Shown here one piece after another: positions 1 through 8,629 of a DNA stretch of 45,531 nucleotides. Each line of letters begins with the position of its first letter. The stretch's first letter is position 1. Both the position numbers and the translations under genes were made by a program. Origin of the DNA: Chthonomonadaceae bacterium (GTDB taxonomy: Bacteria > Armatimonadota > Chthonomonadetes > Chthonomonadales > Chthonomonadaceae); assembly GCA_025352825.1 (NCBI GenBank), contig JANXSG010000164.1:1-45531 (forward strand), read 5' to 3'. Under the pieces are notes generated by a model. That model saw only the letters and a program-made list of their open reading frames with translations, ran no database searches and had not been told where the DNA came from.

Positions 1-2431
1 AGTATAGCAATGCATCCTTCCAGGTGTCGTGCCCTAGTTTATCCTCTGCATCAGAAGCGCTGTATTTATACGAATCGAGGCTCATTCCTTTGATGAGCGC
101 TAGTTTCGCCGTGATATCGCTTCGCTTGAACCCGCGCTCAGTTTCGATCTGTTTCTTTTCAGGATCGGTCAGAGCAAGGTCAGCAGATCTGGAAAAATCC
201 TTGCTGACATCCGCAAAATTACCAGCAAGAGATATCCCTTTCGTATCGAAAAGAAAACTCTCTCGCCGCATCTGAGATAGGATGGATGTGGCTGCCTGGC
301 CAGGAGCTACTCCACTAGAAACTGCGGAGGCAAATGCATTTGCATACGCATCTGCGGTATCACTGAAGCTCAAACTATTAAAAGCAAACTTCGTCTTCTT
401 GTTGACCTGCCAGTTGAGGCCGAACTGCTGTTTGTGCAGGCCGTGTTCATTTCCAAACTGCGCTTTTTCAAAATCAGATAGATCGGTGAGTTTCGTAAAG
501 TTATCTGCAATCGACTGATTTAGGATTGATATCTGCAGCGATTTGGTATTCAGTGCAAACTGTTGTCTGTCGATAGCTCCAGAAGCTGCCGGCTGCGCAG
601 TGCCTGTAAGTGCGGTGGTTATTCCCGAATTACTAAAAGTGAAGCTGCTTCCTTTTGCTAAATCGAACTTCCCAAAGAGGGAATTACGAGTAATTCCAGC
701 CTCTTTGCCAGCTTGATCTCGTTCTTTCTGAGTCACCTGCGCAATCGTTGCGTTGGGATCGAACTGACGTCGTATATCCAGTGCGATGTTGTTCTTTTCA
801 ACATCTGCCAGATCGCCAATTCGTCCAAAGTTTAATCCTGTTTTCCGACTAACCATCAGTACAGAGAAATGTTTCTGCTCAAGATTGATCGCCTCACGGT
901 TGAGGGCATTATCGCCTGCAGCATCCGCAGTAGAGGAGTCCTTGACACTAAGCTGAGAAAACGATACAAGCCCAGATTTACCCAGCGTATCCAGAAGGGA
1001 GATACCATCGCGTTTTAAGCCAGATTCCTTTGAAACCTGGGCTTTGTCTGCAGCGGTAACCTGAGATAAATTTGCTCTTAGATCGTACTGCTTGTATAAG
1101 TCGAGAGCCAGATTTGCCTTGTCTAAATCGGAAATATCACCAAGGCGTCCGAATGCTTTCTCTGAGCTGCGATTCATGAAATTCAGACCCAGCCTGCCGG
1201 AGTGTAAGTTAATCACTTCACGCTTGAGGCTTCCGGAAGTATCGCCAAAGTTCTGATTCTGTAGATCAAGAGTGCCAGGCGCTTGAGTTTTAGATCCCCC
1301 ACCCAGATTAAACCCAAATCCAAGGTTAGAAGTGTGGAGCCCTTTTTCATGTGCCCACTGCGTTTTATCGGCATCACGCAGACCCGCAAACTCTTCAAAA
1401 CCACTAGAAACATCTCGGGATGAGTAGTTTAAGTGAAAGCCTTTGTTTGCAAACTCTGCGCTTTGCTGACTGATAGTTCCTTTGCCATCCTGAACTTGAT
1501 TCCAGTCAAAGCCGAACCCACCGCCGTTCTTACTATTCGGGTTAAGATTCATCCCCAAACCAAACCCGAGCCGTTTCAACCCTTTTTCGCCTTCGAGCTG
1601 ATCCAGCAGAGTTTTATTCGCGCTACCACTTGCCCTCAATCCCTGGAAGCCATTGAATCCTTTGCCGATATCCTGATAGTTGGCGTAAACATCGAGGCTT
1701 CCACTCTGGACATTTAAATTTTGAGTGATAAACTGCTTGGAACCTTCTGGTTTTTTCGGGTTGGGATCGAACTTTACATCTTCAGACATCTTATTGTTGA
1801 ACGCCGACATCGGATTCTCAAAGAACATCATTCCGGAATAGTTCCCTGCTCTCCTCTCGCCAAATGCTGTGGAGAGGTTCAGACCGAGCGGAGAAGTGCC
1901 CATCGTAGAACTTTTTTGATCTGAAGGCAGCTCAAACAGGATATTTAGATGTGTAGCGGATCCATAACCTAGTTGAAGATTTGGTACTCCAACCAGTTTT
2001 TTCTGTAGAAGAATACTGTCTTTATAGCGATAGCCAACTCTTATACTCTGTGCACTGTCTATTGGGTTTGTGAAACTGAGGGTACAACTGACTGGCTCGA
2101 AGTTATAGTCCTGCGTAGCTATCATCGTCCTGCCGCCAACGCGTACTACAAGACTGTCTGGAAGGACATTTGCCTGCGAAAGCACATAACCGGTTTTTAA
2201 ACCACTACCATGGAGCACTTCAAAAAAAGAGAGAGAGTTAGGAGTGACAGGATTTGGAGTTACAGATACAGACTGAGCAAAGACCGGCTGGGAGATGGCA
2301 GGAGCTAAAGGCAGCAACAGCATCCAGGCAGAATATTCAGTGCAGTGCCATCCGCTTACTCGTCGGCGAACCATCGTCGTGGATGGAGATGTATTTGATT
2401 TTATTTTTCTTGCTTCTTGCATTGTGACCAT
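1..2431 (-). CDS. Large exported repeat protein (C-terminus beyond window)
   Basis: The minus-strand frame is open without a stop from ATG at 2431 to the left edge, giving 810 codons of an incomplete protein. A hydrophobic stretch at about residues 36-50 followed by PVFAQ looks like a signal peptide, so the product is exported. After an N-terminal domain, a degenerate module recurs about every 90-110 residues (near 255, 343, 425, 535, 645 and 740). Its core reads roughly F-x-x-[IL]-x-D-[IL]-x-D-x-[ED]-K, then an acidic/basic stretch, then E-x-G-[LIF]-x-R, then alternating polar and hydrophobic residues such as FGLGMNL. This alternation would suit beta-strands of an outer-membrane or surface protein, which is inference. 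An alternative ATG lies at 2422. No strong ribosome site is seen. It lies 99 bp downstream of the anti-sigma-like gene and probably shares its transcript. I recognise no named family. Confidence 0.8.
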   Translation of the reverse strand, partial: MVTMQEARKIKSNTSPSTTMVRRRVSGWHCTEYSAWMLLLPLAPAISQPVFAQSVSVTPNPVTPNSLSFFEVLHGSGLKTGYVLSQANVLPDSLVVRVGGRTMIATQDYNFEPVSCTLSFTNPIDSAQSIRVGYRYKDSILLQKKLVGVPNLQLGYGSATHLNILFELPSDQKSSTMGTSPLGLNLSTAFGERRAGNYSGMMFFENPMSAFNNKMSEDVKFDPNPKKPEGSKQFITQNLNVQSGSLDVYANYQDIGKGFNGFQGLRASGSANKTLLDQLEGEKGLKRLGFGLGMNLNPNSKNGGGFGFDWNQVQDGKGTISQQSAEFANKGFHLNYSSRDVSSGFEEFAGLRDADKTQWAHEKGLHTSNLGFGFNLGGGSKTQAPGTLDLQNQNFGDTSGSLKREVINLHSGRLGLNFMNRSSEKAFGRLGDISDLDKANLALDLYKQYDLRANLSQVTAADKAQVSKESGLKRDGISLLDTLGKSGLVSFSQLSVKDSSTADAAGDNALNREAINLEQKHFSVLMVSRKTGLNFGRIGDLADVEKNNIALDIRRQFDPNATIAQVTQKERDQAGKEAGITRNSLFGKFDLAKGSSFTFSNSGITTALTGTAQPAASGAIDRQQFALNTKSLQISILNQSIADNFTKLTDLSDFEKAQFGNEHGLHKQQFGLNWQVNKKTKFAFNSLSFSDTADAYANAFASAVSSGVAPGQAATSILSQMRRESFLFDTKGISLAGNFADVSKDFSRSADLALTDPEKKQIETERGFKRSDITAKLALIKGMSLDSYKYSASDAEDKLGHDTWKDALLY

Positions 2432-2530
2432 TAATAATCTAACGTCGTGTAAGAAATGTATGTTCAATAATAAATAGCTAACATATCATTCCATTTCCCG
2501 TTGCAAAATTATCCGAATATTTGCCAGGTA

Positions 2531-3628
2531 TTAGAACCTTCCCACTAATTTTACTGTCGCCTGTCCTCGTTGTATGCTGGCAATGGTCTCTCGGTCGTAA
2601 CCCTGGTTAGCAGCATCTCGGAGTTTTTTGAAATCTGCACTCGTTTGAATACTTCGCGAATCGGGTGGCATCTGAGAAGTGATAAGATGAGCGATACGGA
2701 TTTTGACAGAAGAATTAGTATCCTTACTGGTGTCAACTTCAGCAGAAGTTTTTTCTAAGTTCGAGGTCAGCTCATCCGAAACTTTTATCTCCTGCCAGGG
2801 AATAGATGTTGACACTGCCCTAACCATGAGTGAACGCTGGATATTGGCATCCATCATCGGTCGAGTAGAATAAGCGGAGGCTACAGTTTCTGCATGGGAT
2901 GCTGGTGCGGCAATATTGACAGCGGAAACGGGAGGAGCATCTGGTATTGCAGGAGCCTGTACTGCAACTCGGGAACTAGCCGGCAGTAACTCCCGATGCA
3001 ATATCACTGATGAAGAATTTCGATGTCGGTGAGGTGCCCTCTTCCCAGATGCAGAAATTTGGGATGCTCTTATATCCTGAACATGTGGCGTTTCATCCAG
3101 GAAAAAACTCTCTGTATTCTGATGATTTTTTTTAGTGTTTATTGCTACTTCAATATCATGCCTGGGGGCAGCCTTTTCGTGGCGAACAGGTTGCGTTTTC
3201 AAAAGAGTGTGTGTGTAGACTGAAAACATGACTGCAGTAAACGCAATTACAGCTAACGATCCTACAGGGAAAGCATACTTTAATTTGGTGTTCACTCGCC
3301 GAGAGAATAGCCGAGAGGCAAAAGACTGTCGGTCTATAGTAGCTGCAAATATCGATTCTCGAAGGTGGCCAGGAACATCTAGAAGCGGAATATCTGCCTC
3401 GTTCATCGAAATCGACTTCATCAAACTGTACTCAAATTCCAGTTGTGGAGTTTGATGCATCAAGGACTCTAATTCCAGACGCTCAACATCATTTGCTTCC
3501 CCATCCAGCATCAGACTCATCAGCAGAGTCGCTCTACTCTGTGGTGATTCAATATCCATTTGCCAAACAGCATGGGATGACGGCCAATCTCTGATTTGTG
3601 ACTGTTTCCAGTTAAACTTCACAGCCAT
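2531..3628 (-). CDS. Membrane-anchored anti-sigma-factor-like protein
   Basis: The start is the ATG at 3628 because AGGAG sits 7 bases upstream; the frame stays open further up (to 3757), but that part has no comparable site. The 365-residue product has a cytoplasmic head whose text (LMSLMLDGEANDVERLELE, then VPGHLRESI) resembles the helical region of anti-sigma factors, but the H-x3-C-x2-C zinc ligands are absent. One membrane segment lies at about residues 118-140, followed by a long, low-complexity periplasmic part with a conserved-looking end (residues about 310-365). The family role would be to hold a sigma factor at the membrane. No sigma gene is adjacent, and the closest, at 10780, has its own anti-sigma. 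It probably forms an operon with the exported repeat protein downstream. The anti-sigma assignment is moderate. Confidence 0.7.
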   Translation of the reverse strand: MAVKFNWKQSQIRDWPSSHAVWQMDIESPQSRATLLMSLMLDGEANDVERLELESLMHQTPQLEFEYSLMKSISMNEADIPLLDVPGHLRESIFAATIDRQSFASRLFSRRVNTKLKYAFPVGSLAVIAFTAVMFSVYTHTLLKTQPVRHEKAAPRHDIEVAINTKKNHQNTESFFLDETPHVQDIRASQISASGKRAPHRHRNSSSVILHRELLPASSRVAVQAPAIPDAPPVSAVNIAAPASHAETVASAYSTRPMMDANIQRSLMVRAVSTSIPWQEIKVSDELTSNLEKTSAEVDTSKDTNSSVKIRIAHLITSQMPPDSRSIQTSADFKKLRDAANQGYDRETIASIQRGQATVKLVGRF

Positions 3629-3846
3629 ATACTTTCTCCTGCTTGCAATAGTTCGTCCTTGAACCCGAGGAAGGAATGCATCACTCGAGTATCTTTCTGG
3701 CATTATAGACATCTGCGTGCAGTTATTGTTACGGATATTTCTTTTATTACCAACCAACCTCTAAGATCAAACAGACTTTTTGCAGGAGTTTGAGCAGCTT
3801 AAAGCGAACCAAATAGGGTAACCACAATATTAATAGGAGAGAGTAT
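3629..3846. promoter_or_regulatory. Divergent intergenic promoter region
   Basis: This gap of about 220 bp separates the minus-strand anti-sigma-like gene from the plus-strand mutarotase gene, so it must carry promoters for both directions. AGGAGA (3835-3840) lies six bases before the TTG of the mutarotase. I could not single out convincing -35/-10 pairs. Confidence 0.4.
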
Positions 3847-4266
3847 TTGTTAAAAACAGAGTTATTACATCCCGATATTCTTCAGGCGCTTGCCTCTGCT
3901 GGCCACGGATCACAAGTATTGATTACTGATGGCAACTATCCAGCCTCTACTGGATCTGCGCCGACCGCCAAGAAGGTTTATTTGAATCTCTCCCCGGGAC
4001 TTATTAATGCGACAGACGCACTTAAAGCAGTCGTTTCAGCCATTCCAATCGAAGCTGCTCACGTCATGCAGACAGCAGATGGATCGACACCTCCTATCTT
4101 TGCAGAATTCTCTGCGTTCCTGCCAGAGGGAATGATTCTTGAGCCGCTGGAGAGATTTGCTTTTTATGCGGCAGCTGGCCAGCCATCCCTATGTCTGACG
4201 ATTGCCACGGGTGAACAGAGAGTCTATGCTAATATCCTACTGACAATTGGAGTGATCAAGCCTTAA
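3847..4266 (+). CDS. FucU/RbsD-family sugar mutarotase
   Basis: The 139-residue product begins with the family's signature: HPDILQALASAGHGSQ followed by ITDGNYP, which contains the catalytic His and Asp region of L-fucose mutarotase (FucU) and D-ribose pyranase (RbsD). These cytoplasmic proteins interconvert the anomers of a free sugar so that it can be phosphorylated or oxidised. The length matches the family (about 130-150). The start is TTG, supported by AGGAGA six bases upstream. No sugar kinase or transporter is adjacent; the next gene is an inositol-monophosphatase family enzyme 64 bp downstream, which could be cotranscribed. The exact sugar cannot be read from the sequence; FucU-type is favoured by the GHG-x-x-[IV]-x-I-x-D-x-N pattern. 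Confidence 0.85.
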   Translation: MLKTELLHPDILQALASAGHGSQVLITDGNYPASTGSAPTAKKVYLNLSPGLINATDALKAVVSAIPIEAAHVMQTADGSTPPIFAEFSAFLPEGMILEPLERFAFYAAAGQPSLCLTIATGEQRVYANILLTIGVIKP

Positions 4267-4330
4267 CAGAGTATTTAATATTAGGATAAAATCAGATAAC
4301 AAGCTGAGATTGGGAAGGTGGTTTTTCAAG

Positions 4331-5095
4331 TTGAGTGATATTGATATAGAATTCGTAAAGCAGGTTGCGGAAGAAGCTGGGAAAAGGGCAATTGTTCTCA
4401 TCGAAAGTATGTCGCCTGAGTTTAAAGCAGACAGCTCTTATGTGACAGATGTCGACCGAAAGACGGAGATATTTATTCGTGAACAGCTGGAAACTCGCTA
4501 TCCTGATTTCGGATTTTTGGGTGAGGAGTTTGGAAGGCATGGAGATGAGACAGCTCCACTCTGGGCCGTAGATCCTATCGATGGAACTACTAATATGGTC
4601 TTCGGGCTTCCCATATGGTGTGTTTCTATCGGACTAATATTTGAGGGGGAAGCAATAGCAGGAGCGATATCCATGCCGCGCACAGGCGATATCTACTGGG
4701 GTGTCAAGGATCAGGGAGCTTTCTGTAATGGCGTGCAAATGACAGCGCCAGATAGGGATTCGCTGCACCCTGAAGATACACTCGGATTTACAAGCGGTGC
4801 GATTAAAAAACTCAATCCTCAAAATCTCGTTGGAAGACTGAGATGCCTGGGAAGCATCGCAATGGATATTGCATATACAGCCAATGGTTCTCTCTGCTGC
4901 CTTGTCGGACTCAACGAAGGAGCCTACGATATGGCGGCTGCCCTTTGCATGGCTAAGGAAGCAGGCTGTTCAGCGGAGTATCTCACAGGAGAACCGATGG
5001 AGATCGATGTCATATTGAAAGATGGAAAGACGATGGCGCCATTCGTGATCGCACCGCCTAAAATGGCAGCATTAATCCAGAAATCGTTGGTGTAA
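4331..5095 (+). CDS. Inositol-monophosphatase family phosphatase
   Basis: A 254-residue member of the Mg2+-dependent, Li+-sensitive phosphatase superfamily (SuhB, histidinol-phosphatase, CysQ). The metal-site motifs are intact: LGEEFG near residue 66, WAVDPIDGTTN near 82, and the C-terminal Asp region in EGAYDMAAALCMAKEAG. The length is typical. TTG at 4331 is chosen because GGAAGGTGG ends nine bases upstream; an upstream TTG at 4310 lacks such a site and would place that purine run inside the gene. It removes phosphate from a small molecule, but inositol-1-phosphate, histidinol-phosphate and PAP cannot be told apart here. It follows the mutarotase gene and converges with the zinc-ribbon gene, leaving only two bases between the stops. 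Confidence 0.88.
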   Translation: MSDIDIEFVKQVAEEAGKRAIVLIESMSPEFKADSSYVTDVDRKTEIFIREQLETRYPDFGFLGEEFGRHGDETAPLWAVDPIDGTTNMVFGLPIWCVSIGLIFEGEAIAGAISMPRTGDIYWGVKDQGAFCNGVQMTAPDRDSLHPEDTLGFTSGAIKKLNPQNLVGRLRCLGSIAMDIAYTANGSLCCLVGLNEGAYDMAAALCMAKEAGCSAEYLTGEPMEIDVILKDGKTMAPFVIAPPKMAALIQKSLV

Positions 5096-5097
5096 TC

Positions 5098-5481
5098 TCA
5101 GCTAGCCGCTTGAGCTCCTCGGAATACCAGATAGAATAATACTGCTATCCCGCCAAAAACCAGCGCGCAAGTTCCCAAATCCAGAACTATCTGCCGAGAA
5201 AACTTAAAAGAGATTGCTGGCAATCGTGGAGTAGATGCTGACTTTTTAACATTAGCTAGCTCGACATTTCGATGTACAGGTGATCGATCGACTGGTTTCC
5301 CACATGAGGTACAAACACTATCCGTAGGGAATAGCAGCCATTTGCAGTAAGGGCACTGATCCAGGTGAACCAGGTGTTGTGTATTGAGTTTTTGCGTGCC
5401 TGTGCTCTTCTTAAGATGGGCACAACGTGGGCATGCCGTCTCAAACGGCTGAAATTCATAGCTGCATCGGTGACACTTCAT
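5098..5481 (-). CDS. Double zinc-ribbon protein with C-terminal membrane helix
   Basis: The 127-residue protein has two treble-clef or zinc-ribbon knuckle pairs: MKCHRCSYEF with CPRC at the N-terminus, and CPYCKWLLFP with CTSCGKP at about residues 43-60. A linker leads to one hydrophobic segment near residues 100-122. Such tail-anchored zinc ribbons are common and mostly uncharacterised; they often mediate protein-protein contacts. No function can be assigned. It converges on the phosphatase gene with a two-base gap and has more than 500 bp of non-coding DNA upstream. Confidence 0.75.
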   Translation of the reverse strand: MKCHRCSYEFQPFETACPRCAHLKKSTGTQKLNTQHLVHLDQCPYCKWLLFPTDSVCTSCGKPVDRSPVHRNVELANVKKSASTPRLPAISFKFSRQIVLDLGTCALVFGGIAVLFYLVFRGAQAAS

Positions 5482-5996
5482 AGCGCAGCCCGCCTTTCAC
5501 AGAGAAATACGTGTCGATCGCTTGGACAAAGGGCAGTTGAAAAATTTCGACTATATTCAAGAAGGCCCTGCCTGGATAAATTCCAGAGTTGTGTATTCGA
5601 GTGGGAATACAGTTAATACATTTGCAAAAAGTAAATTTTCTTATGGTCTGACTCAGTATGTAAAAGCATTATACCACGGTTTCAAAAACATAACGAATAC
5701 CTGATCATGAACTCGATTTCCTCGTTTTAAATATAATCTTAACAAACTCTCAAACAGTTCTCAGCGCCTCTAAAGGTCGTACGGGTATAATTATTTGACG
5801 TCAATGTTTGCAGTTTCTGAGTATTTTCTCATACATTGAACTAACTGTTATAATCACCGTCAACCACGTATACTCAGCTTATGGACTGAATATCTTTTTA
5901 AGGAACATATTCAGCCATACCCTAAAGCAGCATCTCGTGCTAGCATTGCTTGAGGGTTATTAACCATTGTGCTAATTGATTTAGGAGGTGTGAATT
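5482..5996. other. 515-bp AT-rich intergenic region
   Basis: The gap lies between the divergently transcribed zinc-ribbon gene and the propeller gene. The only plus-strand frame of note (5522-5704, TTG start) has no ribosome site and an unnatural composition, so it is not called. The sequence is AT-rich and likely carries promoters for both neighbours. The right end holds a near-perfect ribosome site (AGGAGG, 5983-5988) for the gene at 5997. No repeat or RNA is recognised. Confidence 0.5.
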
Positions 5997-7037
5997 TTGA
6001 AAAAAATAATACTGTCGATGGCAGCCGGACTAACGCTGTTCACGGCAAGTGGCTTAGCCCAGCAGCCAGCCAGTGAAGGCTCGTACCAACTTCAGAAAAC
6101 CACAAAAGTTGGCGGTGAAGGCGGTTTTGATTATGTTTATGCGGATGAAGACGGGCGAAGGCTATACATAGCGCGTTCCGGGCCTTCTCCTCGCGTGTCG
6201 GTATTCAATCTGGACACGATGGAAAACGCCGGCGAGATAGCTATGACCAATGCGCGCGGTGCAGCTGTAGATGCTAAATCCCATCATGGATTTGCATCAA
6301 GCAAACCTGTAGCTATGTGGGATTCGAAAACCCTGTCTCTTATTAAAACTATTCCAATCGATGGAAGACCAGATGGAATTTTGAGTGATCCATACAATCG
6401 TCGTATCTATATATTCAGTCATAGTGCTCCGAACGCAACGGTGATTGATGCTGCTGATGGCTCTGTCCTGGGTACTATCGATCTTGGTGGCGCTCCCGAG
6501 CAGGCTGTTACGGATGGCAAAGGCCACATCTATGTGGATATCGAGGACAAGGACACTGTGGCGGTGGTGGATGCAAATACGATGAAGGTAACTGCACAGT
6601 ATAGCCTGAATGGAAAAGGCGGCGGCAACGCAGGGCTTGCCATCGATGTGAAGAATCATATTTTGTTCGTGGCGTGCCGCAATCCACAAGCTATGGTAAT
6701 GCTAGATGCTAACGACGGCAAGTATCTGGCTGATCTGCCAATCGGCCGAGGCTGCGATGGAGCTATGTTCAACCCGAAAACGATGGAGTGTTTTAGCTCG
6801 CAAGGTGACGGTACGCTGACGATCATCAAGGAATCGAAACCGGCTAACTTCGTGGTGGAGCAGACGGTCAAAACTGCGCCAGGAGCCAAAACACTTACTC
6901 TCGACCGAAAGACTGGAAAGATATATCTCATAGCCGCGGAGTATGGCCCAGCGCCTGCGAATGCTCCTGTAGGGAGATATGAAAATAGAGGGCCGATGCT
7001 TCCGGGATCATTTTCTATTCTTACGGTGGGGAAATAG
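5997..7037 (+). CDS. Secreted YVTN/YncE-like beta-propeller protein
   Basis: The 346-residue product has a signal peptide (MKKIILSMAAGLTLFTASGLAQ, cut after about residue 22) and then repeated propeller blades of the type D-x-x-x-R-R-[IL]-Y-[IV] and V-[IV]-D-A-x-[DT]-x-[KS], as in DPYNRRIYIFSH, VIDAADG, VVDANTM and MLDANDG. This is the YVTN/YncE family of periplasmic or exported seven-bladed propellers; its roles are mostly binding or scaffolding, and no enzyme activity can be claimed. The start is TTG with AGGAGG eight bases upstream. It stands alone as a plus-strand gene and converges with dprA across a palindromic repeat. Confidence 0.85.
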   Translation: MKKIILSMAAGLTLFTASGLAQQPASEGSYQLQKTTKVGGEGGFDYVYADEDGRRLYIARSGPSPRVSVFNLDTMENAGEIAMTNARGAAVDAKSHHGFASSKPVAMWDSKTLSLIKTIPIDGRPDGILSDPYNRRIYIFSHSAPNATVIDAADGSVLGTIDLGGAPEQAVTDGKGHIYVDIEDKDTVAVVDANTMKVTAQYSLNGKGGGNAGLAIDVKNHILFVACRNPQAMVMLDANDGKYLADLPIGRGCDGAMFNPKTMECFSSQGDGTLTIIKESKPANFVVEQTVKTAPGAKTLTLDRKTGKIYLIAAEYGPAPANAPVGRYENRGPMLPGSFSILTVGK

Positions 7038-7059
7038 CCCAATTTTAGTTTGCAGTAAA

Positions 7060-7285
7060 GTAACTATTCAGCAGAATCAGGTTTCAGTCACTTCGATAGG
7101 TATTAATATCGAAATAGGTATTAATTACCAATATCAGTAAGGATAAGTTAGCCGCAAAAAAGCACAAAATATGCAAAAAAGCTATCCATGTGTTTTTTCG
7201 ATAGTTTATTTTGCTTAGAAATTATAGATAGTTTTTTGCGCTTTTTTGCGGCTAATAATTTGACTTCGAGTTCACTCAGTTTTAC
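7060..7285. repeat. Palindromic intergenic repeat, copy A
   Basis: A segment of about 226 bp that shares most of its length with 43104-43332. Shared blocks include GTAACTATTCAGCA at the left, ACCAATATCAGT-AGGATAA in the middle and GGCTAATAATTTG at the right. Its core is an inverted repeat with perfect 16-base arms (7148-7163 and 7240-7255) that begin TTAGCCGCAAAA. It lies between the convergent propeller and dprA genes, and its right end reaches the dprA stop codon. A third, shorter relative is at 23836-23970. It may work as a two-way terminator or as a REP/MITE-like element. Confidence 0.75.
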
Positions 7286-8508
7286 AATGTTCTGATATAG
7301 AGATTACCGGGCAGGCGTTTTACCAGGCCAGTGAGTTCTAGAAGTGTCATCTCGACACCTGCCTCGGAGGATGGAAGCCCTGATTCGGAAGCCAGATGGT
7401 CGATATGCTGAGGGGTAAGAGACAGTTTATCAAGGAGCATGCGCTGATTAGGGCTTAGCCCATTCAGCGCGTTTTGTGTTATCTGAGAGCGGGCATCTTG
7501 ATTGGAGGATGATTTTCTGGCTGCAACACGAACTCCTTCTATTTTATCTTCAGTAGCGCTGTCTGGTTCCCACGGCAGATCAAGAGTTCCCTGATGCTCA
7601 TGTCTGGCCGGCATCGCAATAATATTCAGAGCACGCAGTACATCGTCGCTTTCTGTGATAGGTATGGCGCCATCCTTGAGAAGTTCGTTTGAGCCGGCGC
7701 TCGAAGGACGGTCGATATTTCCAGGAACCGTCATCACCGGCCGGCCCTGCTCCAAAGCGAACCTCGCAGTTATCAATGCTCCACTCTGCCACGGAGCTTC
7801 CACCACCATAACACCCATCGAGAGGCCGCTTATCAGCCTGTTTCGCAGTGGAAATCTCCAGCCCTCTGGCTGCGCTCCAAGAGGATACTCAGATACTAAC
7901 GCGCCGTTCTCGAGTATTTTTTCGAAAAGCGCTCGATTCTCGCGAGGATAGTCGACATCCAGCCCACAGCCAAGAAATGCGATTGTTCTTCCGCCAGACT
8001 CAGTCGCTCCACGATGGCAGGCAGAATCTATGCCGACTGCTCCGCCACTGATGATTGTAAGCCCTCGGGAAGACAGTTCGCGTGCAAGCTTCTCCGCGAT
8101 CGATTTGCCATAGGGAGTTGCATGGCGCGAACCCACCATACCCACTCCGAATTTGTCTGTATCCCTGAGTTCACCACGCACAAAAAGCATCGCTGGAGGA
8201 TCTGGAATATCTCTCAGATTAGAGGGATAACTGTTATCACCAAGCACTAGAATCCGAACTTCGTGTTTCTCTAAATACTGAACCTGGCGCTCGGTGGCGG
8301 CGAGAAGAGGGTCTATCAGTCGGGTGTAGTAGCGAGGGAGAAAGCCAGGAACCTGTGCTAGATCAGATGGAGAAGCACTGAAAACAGCATTGGGAGAGTT
8401 GCCAAATCTAGCCAACAGTGCACAGTTGAGCTTGGCAGAGTACTGGAGGTTTGCCAGGCGCATCCATGCCGCTGTCTCTTCAACAGATCTCACTGAAGAA
8501 TTTATCAT
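7282..8508 (-). CDS. dprA: DNA-processing protein DprA/Smf
   Basis: The 408-residue protein has the full DprA layout: an N-terminal helical (SAM-like) part, the Rossmann core from about residue 85 to 300, and a C-terminal winged-helix part (about 345-408). Core motifs are visible: YPSNLRDIPDPP, the nucleotide-fold GMVGSRHATPYG near 123, SGGAVGIDSACHRGA near 154, and GALITARFALEQGR with VPGNI further on. DprA binds incoming single-stranded DNA in the cytoplasm and loads RecA during natural transformation. The start is ATG at 8508; the ribosome site is weak. No other competence gene is nearby. Its 3' end abuts repeat copy A, which may end its transcript. Confidence 0.95.
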   Translation of the reverse strand: MINSSVRSVEETAAWMRLANLQYSAKLNCALLARFGNSPNAVFSASPSDLAQVPGFLPRYYTRLIDPLLAATERQVQYLEKHEVRILVLGDNSYPSNLRDIPDPPAMLFVRGELRDTDKFGVGMVGSRHATPYGKSIAEKLARELSSRGLTIISGGAVGIDSACHRGATESGGRTIAFLGCGLDVDYPRENRALFEKILENGALVSEYPLGAQPEGWRFPLRNRLISGLSMGVMVVEAPWQSGALITARFALEQGRPVMTVPGNIDRPSSAGSNELLKDGAIPITESDDVLRALNIIAMPARHEHQGTLDLPWEPDSATEDKIEGVRVAARKSSSNQDARSQITQNALNGLSPNQRMLLDKLSLTPQHIDHLASESGLPSSEAGVEMTLLELTGLVKRLPGNLYIRTL

Positions 8509-8573
8509 GTTTTTGCGCTCTTAACTGGAGTGGGCATGGGAAATCTCGGGAAAAATGAAGATACATAGTAAAG

Positions 8574-8604
8574 AGACCTGGCAGAAGCATATCCTGCCAG
8601 GTCT
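8574..8604 (-). terminator. Hairpin terminator of the PQQ-type propeller gene
   Basis: A perfect 11-bp stem (8574-8584 with 8594-8604, built on GACCTGGCAG) with a nine-base loop lies 26 bp beyond the stop of the minus-strand gene ending at 8630. A modest T-rich stretch follows on the minus strand. It separates that gene from dprA. Confidence 0.65.
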
Positions 8605-8629
8605 TCATCTTATTGAAGGATTGAAGAGG

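Noticed and set aside
24-1924. Several short plus-strand frames across the first 2 kb
   Set aside because: They are all shadows of the single long minus-strand frame, which has a signal peptide and regular repeats.
5522-5704. Plus-strand frame of 60 codons with TTG start in the gap before the propeller gene
   Set aside because: No ribosome site, poor protein-like composition and no recognisable motif; the region is better explained as promoter DNA.
7060-7285. CRISPR array
   Set aside because: The repeats are inverted and few, with no regular direct repeats and no cas genes in the window.
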